This document shows positions 49,956 to 57,787 of a DNA stretch of 64,000 nt, piece by piece. This DNA comes from Porphyromonas levii DSM 23370 (GTDB taxonomy: Bacteria > Bacteroidota > Bacteroidia > Bacteroidales > Porphyromonadaceae), in contig NZ_KB904204.1 of assembly GCF_000379925.1 (NCBI RefSeq), forward strand, positions 1 to 64,000, given 5' to 3'. The position numbers and the translations under genes were made by a program. The notes beneath the pieces were generated by a model. It was not told the origin of the DNA, did no database searches, and saw only the letters and a list, made by a program, of their open reading frames with translations. How positions within the stretch are numbered: position 1 is the first letter of the stretch; each line of letters opens with the position of its first letter.

Positions 49956-51923
49956 TTACTCAAAACTGATATTATCAATGTAAAGATCGTAAGCGGACTT
50001 GCTACCGTACTTGAAGGAAATCAGGTCTTTACCCACCTCTGTTGGAAGTGTCATTAACTGACCGTTGATAAGAGCTGTAAGATCTAGCGTAATCTTGGTC
50101 CAATTACCAACATTTATAGTGCCTTTGTAGTCGTTCTTTGTAACACCAGTTATCTGCTTAGCTCCATTTACATCTCCTAAGTTATAATTTACATATCCTG
50201 CTGGCTTTCTTTCTTTAGTCTTACTGTCATAGTAGGTAATCTTAGGATTCGTATTAAAGACATTGATAGATAGAGACTTGTCAGACTTACCCTTGATATA
50301 GAAAGTAATCTTCTTAACCTTTTTCATATCAATACCTTTAGGTACTTTGGCAGTAAAGATATAGCCATTCTGCGTATCAGTTGTACCTGACAACTGAAGT
50401 GCTCCTGAGCCATCTATTCCACCTGTAGCGGACTGCTTCCCAAACTTCAATCCATAAGTATTTAGACTACCGAGGAAAGCATTCCAATCATTAAAGTCAG
50501 AACCTGGGAAGAGCAGAGCACCAGGGGTTGGATCTGGTTGTGGATCTGGCTTTGGCTGTGGAGCAGGCTCAGTACCACCAGCAGCGAGCTTACCACCTTC
50601 ACTGGTGACCTTTAGGTTCTTAATCTGCCACTGACCAGAACTAGCATCGGTACAAACGTACTTATATGCAAAAACGACTTTAGACTGTCCGAGAACTGAT
50701 GCTGGGAGCACGATATCTCCACTCATTACAATCGTCCAATTGTTGCCTGCTGGATATACTGGAATTTCTACCTGTGTCCAAGTAGCATCAGCAACCTTTC
50801 CTGTATAGTTAGTAGAGACCCAAAGAGTCTGTTCCTGCTTCATCTTACTTACATCACCTTTATTGATGGTGTGTTGGAATGACAAAGATATACTCTTAGC
50901 ACTAGTAAGATCGAATGCAGGTGAAATAAGCCAGTCTTCATTAGGGTTGTTTTTACCGCCATTGAAACCAGACATACTAACATTCTTGTACTTAGTATCA
51001 ACCTTCCATACTTCATTACCCAGGATACTAACAGCAGTCATCTTGCCCATATCTGCAGCGAAGGTCTCGGCATAGATAACATTACCGGCAGGAGGATTAG
51101 GGTTTACTTCTCCGCCTGTGATAGGATCCTTACCGGTGAAGCCAGAACAATCATCAGCGGTACGAATAAAGAGCTGATAATCTTTGTTGAACTTAGAGAG
51201 AATACCTACGACAGTACCGTTGCCCTTAGGCAAAACATCGTTGGCGAAGCTAGCATATTTACTATTACGCACAATGAGTTTCTTGCCAGTGGTATCCTTG
51301 AGCGTACGGTTGACAGCGTTCTGAGCTTGATCACCATAAGTAGCAGTACCACCTAGCTCGAAATACACATTCTCCAACTTGATAAGCGTACCCACCATAT
51401 TATCGGAGAACTGAGCGATAGTTGTCGTCTTGGGCTTAGCCTTCTCAGCATCTGGTCGCTTATCTCGTAGGATCTGCTTCTTCACAACCTCATAGGGGAT
51501 GCGATTACTTTGGGTATCTTTCATTCCTATCTGAGTCACGCCGCCATAGCTCGTAGCAGCAAGACCTTGTAGCTTGATGAATACCTCCTGACCTACTTGG
51601 TAGTCGTTGGAAATATTATTCTGGTCGATACCGATGGAGATACCACCTGTAGCATCCTGTACGTAGATCTGCTTATAGATATTACCAGATACATCATTGC
51701 CCACTACAACAGCGCGGATGGCCAAGTTGTCCTCGATTATCTGACCTTCCTTAGGTACTTTCTTGAACTTATCCTTGTACTCAGCAATAGTGATCACTTT
51801 CTCATCACCAGGTGTCACTGTAGGATCAGCTAGCAGTGGCGCATCGTATTTACGCTCGCAAGATGCGAAACCTAACCCTAGCAGGGCAGCGAGCGAAATA
51901 AGTGACAATCTACTTAGTTTCAT
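49956..51923 (-). CDS. DUF5689/choice-of-anchor-type surface lipoprotein
   Basis: About 655 residues. A lipoprotein signal (GLGFASCERK) precedes a DUF5689-like region (about 40-270) whose segment EDNLAIRAVVVGNDVSGNIYKQ, then VGQEVFIKLQG, reads like an OB fold. A choice-of-anchor-J-like sandwich follows (about 285-450, EDWLISPAFDLTSAKSISLSF), then a Pro/Asp linker (PQPKPDPQPDPTPG) and a C-terminal jelly-roll (about 470-655). It occupies the SusD position behind a TonB receptor, so I infer it captures ligand at the surface. OB-like folds occur with secreted nucleases, consistent with nucleic acid binding. ATG 51923 was chosen for its signal peptide. Confidence 0.82.
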   Translation of the reverse strand: MKLSRLSLISLAALLGLGFASCERKYDAPLLADPTVTPGDEKVITIAEYKDKFKKVPKEGQIIEDNLAIRAVVVGNDVSGNIYKQIYVQDATGGISIGIDQNNISNDYQVGQEVFIKLQGLAATSYGGVTQIGMKDTQSNRIPYEVVKKQILRDKRPDAEKAKPKTTTIAQFSDNMVGTLIKLENVYFELGGTATYGDQAQNAVNRTLKDTTGKKLIVRNSKYASFANDVLPKGNGTVVGILSKFNKDYQLFIRTADDCSGFTGKDPITGGEVNPNPPAGNVIYAETFAADMGKMTAVSILGNEVWKVDTKYKNVSMSGFNGGKNNPNEDWLISPAFDLTSAKSISLSFQHTINKGDVSKMKQEQTLWVSTNYTGKVADATWTQVEIPVYPAGNNWTIVMSGDIVLPASVLGQSKVVFAYKYVCTDASSGQWQIKNLKVTSEGGKLAAGGTEPAPQPKPDPQPDPTPGALLFPGSDFNDWNAFLGSLNTYGLKFGKQSATGGIDGSGALQLSGTTDTQNGYIFTAKVPKGIDMKKVKKITFYIKGKSDKSLSINVFNTNPKITYYDSKTKERKPAGYVNYNLGDVNGAKQITGVTKNDYKGTINVGNWTKITLDLTALINGQLMTLPTEVGKDLISFKYGSKSAYDLYIDNISFE

Positions 51924-51951
51924 ATTCGTATTTGTATTCTTAATTTTTATA

Positions 51952-54705
51952 TTACCAATTATAGCTTGCATTGAGGAAGAAGTTGATCCCCTGCATATAG
52001 TAGTGCTTATTTGTAAACCTCTCGGGATGATCTAGGTTGATACGCCCTTGCTCGAAACCTCCTACGCGTACGTTCTTATTATTGAGAAGGTTGGATACTG
52101 AGAAGTTGAAGTTGATACGGTCTCTATTCTTTAGGTAGAGAATTTTACCGATACTTAGATCCATGGTAAAGCCCGCTGCAAAACGCTCCTGAGTAGTCGT
52201 CTGTACAAAGGAGTCATATAGCTTAGGATCGTGACCTGGCTGACCTGGAGCTACTACCGAAGTATAGTTGGAAGCCATCCTACGAATATGAGCAACGTCG
52301 ATATGATTGTATCCAAAACCATTGAAGTTGACATTGAAGAACCAGTACTTATAGAAGTAACCAACACCGAAGGTACCTAGCACCTGTGGTACACCACCAA
52401 TGTATAGGTTCTTCAAATATACCTTTTCTTCTTGGTTTTTGATACGACCATTGGTACTATTGAGCACACCCATTGGATCATTGCTATAGTAGTACTGAGC
52501 GGCAGTACCGATAAACTCAAGGGTAAGTGCATCGGTAGGACGATACTCTAGTCCTAGCTCCAATCCTTGGTGCACCTTATTCATACCGTATAGCGTATGG
52601 AGGGTGAAGGTACGCTCGCTATCATTATAGTATGCTACCTTCTTCATATCATCCCAGAAGCCGGTATAGAATGCTGAGATACGCCCTCTAAACTTAGGCA
52701 CAGAGAAGATATAATTAAGGTCGAAGTTAGCTATCTGCTTGCTCTTGAGTACTGGCACTACTTCGTCTGTAATATCAGGAGAGATGTACATCTCACGCTC
52801 TAGCTGAGGGCGATTGAGGTAGGATGCATTGGCAGTAATGAAGTGACGACCATTAATCTTGTAAACTACTCCTGCCTTGACATCGAAATTGATAAAGGCG
52901 TGTAGCTTGCCCTTACCAAAGGAATTATCGGGATAACGACCATTCTTCATCATACCCTCTCTTCTGATAGTATTGAGGGCTAGTTTGGCTCCGTAGTAGA
53001 AGTCTACCTTATCGTACTTATGTTGGTTCTGCGCCCATATACCTGCGTTATAGATATGGTAGCGGTAATCATAACCAAACACATCGCCCTTGGAGACACG
53101 GCGATCAGGTCTATTGAGGTCGTTTTGGCGCACTTCGTGGTTCCCCGCAAAGTCTCTCTCGGCATACTTGTCGTTATCCAACAAGTAGTCTGCGCCCAAG
53201 AGGTCATCTACGGTCTTGAAACGCTTAGACTGTGAGTACCTAAACTCTAGTCCACCATCAAACGACAAGGACTGAGAGATCTGCCTATTGAGGGTGCTAC
53301 TAAGGGCTATCTCGCCTAAGTCACTCCTCTGCTCCTCTACCATATAGATAGCCGAGCCATTACCTTGGAGATTATTGAGGTGGTTCACTTCATAGAGACG
53401 ATCCCAATTAATCTGAGAGATCTCACCGCTCTTCCATAGAGACTCATAGTAGTGCTGTACTACTGGAGCACCATCGAAGTAACTAGGGAGATAGCGGTAG
53501 TAATCAGGGCGAGGGTCGCTACCGTTGTACCAGTTGAGCGAACTACGACCATACCTATTGTAGTGGGCAGCTATACCTGAAGTAAGAGTAGTCCGATAAT
53601 CGGGCTTCCATACATGAGAGAGGATTGCTGTAGGGTCCCAGCTCTTCACCACTCGGGCATTGCGCTTCTTGCCATTCTGCCATCCCCAGTTGGGATTGTA
53701 TAGATTATCACCCACGAGCTTTACTGCCTCATTGACCGACGAGCCCTGTTGACCGCGCTCTACTGGCGAACCGAAAGTGATAAAACTAAGACTGTGTCTG
53801 CCATTGTCCCACACCTTTTCTACGCCCAACATATAGGAGATGTTCTTGTAGAATACACCTGGGATTGCGCCTTCGTGTGCATATCTTCCGCCGATAGCAC
53901 CAGAGATTGCCCAACCATTATCCATCAATCCGGTATTGTAGCTTAGGATAGAACGGAGGTAATAATTGCGGTTGGTACCAGAGACGGTAAACTTACCACC
54001 TCGGGTATAGTTGGCTGGGCGCATATTGATATTCTCCGAACCACCTATATCACCGAAGGAGAATGGGGAAGCACCCATATAATTAATGCGGTTCCCATTG
54101 CGCGTCATATCATTGAGTGCTCCTACAGAGGAGTAGTTGAATACCCCGCGGACACCCTCATTGAAGTTGATTCCATTGATATACCTCTGCTCGTATTGGC
54201 TATCATAACCACGTGTACGATGGCGGAACTGTGAAAATTGGAAGCCCGCATTCTGTAAGTAGACATCGTTGGAGAAGATAACCATTGTATTGGCGCTCTG
54301 CCCCTGACCCTCATCATCTATCTGATCAAGGTCGATATTGTCTACAATACCCACGAAGTGTGCATTATCCTTCATCACATTCTGTACCATCACAATGGTA
54401 CCCACATCATTTGTACGATTCGCCGAGATCTCCACTTCTCGTTCGACTGTAGCGTGGAGCGTAGAGGTGAGGACTAGCTTATCCTTTCCGCCCTCGACGT
54501 TGTAGAATACAAAGCTACCATCCGCTCCCGTGGTAGTCCGCTGATTATTATTCAGCAGTGTTACCACTATCCCGCCTATCGGATGCTCTGTACCACTATC
54601 CTTCACTACACCCCGGAGCGATGTGCCCGACTGTGCGCTAGCAGAGAGTAGAGAGACCGACAGCAGCGTGCAGACCATAGCCATAAGTCTATAAAGCCTT
54701 TGCAT
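51952..54705 (-). CDS. TonB-dependent receptor of the nuclease cluster
   Basis: This 917-residue outer-membrane transporter has a signal peptide (to about residue 24), a carboxypeptidase-regulatory-like domain (about 28-110, LRGVVKDSGTEHPIGGIVVTLL), a divergent plug (about 125-235, QSANTMVIFSNDVYLQNAGF) and a large barrel ending in FFLNASYNW, with the C-terminal aromatic typical of barrels. The plug lacks the usual EVVRGG phrase of siderophore receptors. It sits between a NUC-type endonuclease (79 bp upstream) and a DUF5689-type lipoprotein (28 bp downstream). I infer import of a product of extracellular nuclease action, such as oligonucleotides, nucleosides or phosphate. The ligand is unproven. 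Confidence 0.88.
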   Translation of the reverse strand: MQRLYRLMAMVCTLLSVSLLSASAQSGTSLRGVVKDSGTEHPIGGIVVTLLNNNQRTTTGADGSFVFYNVEGGKDKLVLTSTLHATVEREVEISANRTNDVGTIVMVQNVMKDNAHFVGIVDNIDLDQIDDEGQGQSANTMVIFSNDVYLQNAGFQFSQFRHRTRGYDSQYEQRYINGINFNEGVRGVFNYSSVGALNDMTRNGNRINYMGASPFSFGDIGGSENINMRPANYTRGGKFTVSGTNRNYYLRSILSYNTGLMDNGWAISGAIGGRYAHEGAIPGVFYKNISYMLGVEKVWDNGRHSLSFITFGSPVERGQQGSSVNEAVKLVGDNLYNPNWGWQNGKKRNARVVKSWDPTAILSHVWKPDYRTTLTSGIAAHYNRYGRSSLNWYNGSDPRPDYYRYLPSYFDGAPVVQHYYESLWKSGEISQINWDRLYEVNHLNNLQGNGSAIYMVEEQRSDLGEIALSSTLNRQISQSLSFDGGLEFRYSQSKRFKTVDDLLGADYLLDNDKYAERDFAGNHEVRQNDLNRPDRRVSKGDVFGYDYRYHIYNAGIWAQNQHKYDKVDFYYGAKLALNTIRREGMMKNGRYPDNSFGKGKLHAFINFDVKAGVVYKINGRHFITANASYLNRPQLEREMYISPDITDEVVPVLKSKQIANFDLNYIFSVPKFRGRISAFYTGFWDDMKKVAYYNDSERTFTLHTLYGMNKVHQGLELGLEYRPTDALTLEFIGTAAQYYYSNDPMGVLNSTNGRIKNQEEKVYLKNLYIGGVPQVLGTFGVGYFYKYWFFNVNFNGFGYNHIDVAHIRRMASNYTSVVAPGQPGHDPKLYDSFVQTTTQERFAAGFTMDLSIGKILYLKNRDRINFNFSVSNLLNNKNVRVGGFEQGRINLDHPERFTNKHYYMQGINFFLNASYNW

Positions 54706-54784
54706 TTCTCTTTCTTTTCTAATTAGTAAATTATTATTCTGTTAACTATGTTATCTTCAACTGATGTATACCGAACTCCCAAGT

Positions 54785-56389
54785 CTACCAGTCGCGACTA
54801 TTATTGAGACTCTTCACATGCGCAGCTTCCGACTCGGGGAGATGGGGGAAGAACTTCACGCCCAACTCTTTCTCTAGTTGCTGCACTGTACAAGTAAAGT
54901 CTGACCACTTGCTCTTTGTATCGATATTAGGCATCTTAACCCCTATAGATATCCATTTACCCCCTTTCTTCTTTAGGAGCACCTTCCAAGTATGGGTAGG
55001 GATAGGGCACTGCTTATCTCCATCCCTATCGGTAACGGTACCATTATTATGGGAGAATATAGGGCCACATGCTACATACATCGTATCGGTCGGATTTGCC
55101 CGCTTTGCCCAGCTATTCTCCTTATTCTCTAGCACATTCCAGATACCACTATTCTGAGATTGCTTCTGTGGTACCATATTGGAGTAGTAGAAGGTCGTCT
55201 TATTCAACTCTATTGAAGCAGTCCGTTGGTTACTTGCCAACATGTGCCCACGACTAAAGTCTAGCTCCCTAGGGCGATAGCTCCTGGATAAATTCATTTG
55301 ATACCTCTTGGGGACATCGGGGTCATACACCCAAGCATCGTTTCCTATCACTTTATCAGCCCTACCTGAGTTACCTACACAATCATGATATAGTGGATAG
55401 GCAACAATATAGGGTTGGAACTTATCCTGACTAAAGTAAACCGTATAGTTGCGCCGAACACCTCCTAAAGTAGACCCACCACCGAACCAAGCATCGGGAG
55501 CATTGTGCTGTACCACATACATATCTGTCATAGAACCATTCTGCACCAACACCTGCTCCATATACGAAGTACTGTAGACCAATGCTCCCGCTTGGACTAC
55601 AGCGGCACCATTCTCTAGCGATACCGTATAGCCATAATACTTCCCTCCTTCCACAGACTTAGAAGAAGACAACTTAGCATCGTATTGGTTACCATCGTGC
55701 TCTATCAGAATCCTCATGCCATCAAGTCTCTGTCCTGGCATCAAATAAGTATGGTACTCGCTACCACGGTGCACCAAAGAGAGGGAGGCAACCTCCGAAT
55801 CTGTAGTGAAGCGACCACTCGTCACGTCTAGTACACCTGTGGTAAGGACATCTAGCACGCTTACCTTTGCTGAGGTGCTAGGGGCAGAAGTCTTAGAGGT
55901 ATCGAGTGAGATACGGAGCTGCCCTAGCTTATGTGTAAAGTTGAGCGCCAGATTAGGCTCTGCATTGGTAACCGTACCCTTAGCCCAAAGCAATGGTTGG
56001 TTGTTTTCCTTAGAAAGGTCTACCCTCACAGCCCCATCTGTAGCCGAGGGATTGTATGGAGCATAAGCCCGAACAGCATGTGCTTCGATACCGAATGGAA
56101 TCGTAATCACACCTCCTGTAAAACGAGTACCATTGCCCTGCCCATTTGCCACATACCGTACATTATTCGCCTTTAGTGTAGTAGAGAATACCCCGATAGC
56201 GTCATCACTCGCCCAAGATTCACCTAGACTACCAGGCTGAATCACTACAGACGATTCCCCTAGCATAGAAGTGGTAAGCCCTAACTCCATATTCCCATTG
56301 TGAGCCTCCACCTCCTTTTTGCTCGAACAAAAAGAAAATCCCATGGCGAAAGCGATAATAACCAAAGGCAATGCTCTTGAACCCTTCAT
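54785..56389 (-). CDS. Exported DNA/RNA non-specific endonuclease (NUC family)
   Basis: This 534-residue protein has a signal with a lipobox-like FSFCSSKK (Cys at about residue 21). A fimbrillin-like beta domain follows (about 30-265, SDDAIGVFST, AYAPYNPSATDG), then the beta-beta-alpha-metal NUC domain (about 290-530). The catalytic His is His382 in FSRGHMLAS, and the Mg-binding Asn is Asn404 in YSNMVPQ, followed by GIWNVLENKE. Such enzymes cut DNA and RNA without sequence preference. Fusion to a fimbrillin-like domain is unusual and may serve as a surface anchor. It is the first gene of the cluster, with its own -7 box. Confidence 0.88.
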   Translation of the reverse strand: MKGSRALPLVIIAFAMGFSFCSSKKEVEAHNGNMELGLTTSMLGESSVVIQPGSLGESWASDDAIGVFSTTLKANNVRYVANGQGNGTRFTGGVITIPFGIEAHAVRAYAPYNPSATDGAVRVDLSKENNQPLLWAKGTVTNAEPNLALNFTHKLGQLRISLDTSKTSAPSTSAKVSVLDVLTTGVLDVTSGRFTTDSEVASLSLVHRGSEYHTYLMPGQRLDGMRILIEHDGNQYDAKLSSSKSVEGGKYYGYTVSLENGAAVVQAGALVYSTSYMEQVLVQNGSMTDMYVVQHNAPDAWFGGGSTLGGVRRNYTVYFSQDKFQPYIVAYPLYHDCVGNSGRADKVIGNDAWVYDPDVPKRYQMNLSRSYRPRELDFSRGHMLASNQRTASIELNKTTFYYSNMVPQKQSQNSGIWNVLENKENSWAKRANPTDTMYVACGPIFSHNNGTVTDRDGDKQCPIPTHTWKVLLKKKGGKWISIGVKMPNIDTKSKWSDFTCTVQQLEKELGVKFFPHLPESEAAHVKSLNNSRDW

Positions 56390-56448
56390 TCTTTTACCTA
56401 TTGTAGTAGTTAAATATTGACTTTATTTATCTCTCTCATATTGCTCAT

Positions 56449-56456
56449 CAAAGGTA
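56449..56456 (-). promoter_or_regulatory. -7 box of the nuclease/TonB cluster
   Basis: The minus strand reads TACCTTTG, about 60 bp before the ATG of the NUC endonuclease. It is the only good promoter seen for the four-gene cluster. Confidence 0.55.
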
Positions 56457-56522
56457 GCAACAATAAGTGAAGTTAGCCCGAACTGCGCCTCAATATTAAG
56501 TTAAGTAGTATTAATTATAAAT

Positions 56523-56564
56523 GGTCTCCCTATAGAAACCTTATCAGGCATCTATAGGGAGACC
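56523..56564 (-). terminator. Terminator after TlpA-like gene
   Basis: A 14-bp perfect stem (GGTCTCCCTATAGA at 56523-56536 with 56551-56564) lies 42 bp after the stop and separates the protease pair from the nuclease cluster. Confidence 0.8.
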
Positions 56565-56606
56565 ACCTACAATGGAGAAGAATACCCCCCTTCCATTAGA
56601 CCTCTA

Positions 56607-57767
56607 TTAGAGAAGTGAGGAGATCTGCTCTAGCGAACCTATCCTATGAAGCTCGTCCCCGTTATTCTTAATAAGGAATAGTGAAGGGAGAGAGGGGAGG
56701 TTGTACAACCCTACGAGGCGCGAATAAGCTCCATCTCTATCGATGAGACTAGTCCATGGCAGATCTTTAGCTGAGGTAATCCAAATATGCGGGTCTGTAT
56801 CTAGCGATACCTGAACTATCTTTAGCCCCTTTGCACTATACCTACTATAGAGCTGAGCTAGTGCAGCATTGAATTCTTGGCTCCAATTGGCTTGCATCGT
56901 AGAGAAGGCAAGTAGCAGGCTATTGCCCTGAGCAACGATGGCAGAGAGACTTACCTGGTTACCCTCTGTATCGGGAAGAGAGAAGTCGATATAACCAATG
57001 GGCTTAGCTGCCGCAGCCAATAGGGTACTATCCTGTGGCATAGTAGCAGCCTGAGCCATCCTCTTCTGTTCGCGCACTACAGCGATAGAGCGAAGCGCCA
57101 AATCATAGAGGTGCTTGGTGCGAGGATTCTCTGCCTGAAATGCCTGATATACGTTGGCAATGGCGGCAAAGGCCTTAGAGTCCTTCTCGTCGTATAGGTT
57201 GAATACCAGATTGCCATCTACCTGCTGGAAGAGTGCAAAGTAGGCAACGGGAGATTGTGGGTTGCTAAATATGAAACGCTCTGCCACACTCTTATACCCA
57301 CCAATAATGCTATCACGACGCACTGTGTAGAGACTGTCCGATGGAACGTTCACGAGCTTGGAGAGAGCTACATTGGCATCGAGCAATGCCAACCATACTT
57401 CTCGCATCTGAGCCGAAGCTTGATCGCCGCTAATAGAATAGCTGGTGGCAAAACTCTGTACATCGGAGGTAATCGTAAGGTCGGTAGGCAAGGTATCCAC
57501 CACAAAAGGAATAACCTGCTTGCCTAAGCGCAAGCGATAGAAATCGGGATACTCTGGCAATTCATGACTGAAGCTATACTTCCCGTCGCGACCAAGTGCT
57601 ACGGAGTCAACGACCTCCGTCCCAGCCAATCCTAAGTACTCTAAGTAAATAGTCTGATTATCGGCACCTGCTATAGTCCCGGCGACCCTAAATTCCTTGC
57701 CACTATTACAGCTACTTACGATAAAGATGCTGATAAGAGCGACGATGATGCTACTAATTCTCTTCAT
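56607..57767 (-). CDS. TlpA-like lipoprotein lacking the CxxC motif
   Basis: About 386 residues. It has a lipobox (IFIVSSCNS, Cys at about residue 20), an N-terminal DUF4369-type beta domain (about 25-130, FRVAGTIAGADNQTIYLEYLG) and a C-terminal AhpC/TSA-thioredoxin fold (about 255-386, IGYIDFSLPDTEGNQVSLS). Where TlpA proteins have WASWCGPC this one reads STMQANWSQE, so both redox cysteines are absent. It cannot act as a classical disulfide reductase; a binding or structural role is more likely. It follows the serine protease by 20 bp. ATG 57767 (MKRISSI) was chosen for its signal; the longer frame overlaps the protease gene. Confidence 0.88.
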   Translation of the reverse strand: MKRISSIIVALISIFIVSSCNSGKEFRVAGTIAGADNQTIYLEYLGLAGTEVVDSVALGRDGKYSFSHELPEYPDFYRLRLGKQVIPFVVDTLPTDLTITSDVQSFATSYSISGDQASAQMREVWLALLDANVALSKLVNVPSDSLYTVRRDSIIGGYKSVAERFIFSNPQSPVAYFALFQQVDGNLVFNLYDEKDSKAFAAIANVYQAFQAENPRTKHLYDLALRSIAVVREQKRMAQAATMPQDSTLLAAAAKPIGYIDFSLPDTEGNQVSLSAIVAQGNSLLLAFSTMQANWSQEFNAALAQLYSRYSAKGLKIVQVSLDTDPHIWITSAKDLPWTSLIDRDGAYSRLVGLYNLPSLPSLFLIKNNGDELHRIGSLEQISSLL

Positions 57768-57787
57768 ATATCTATTGTCTCTGTATT

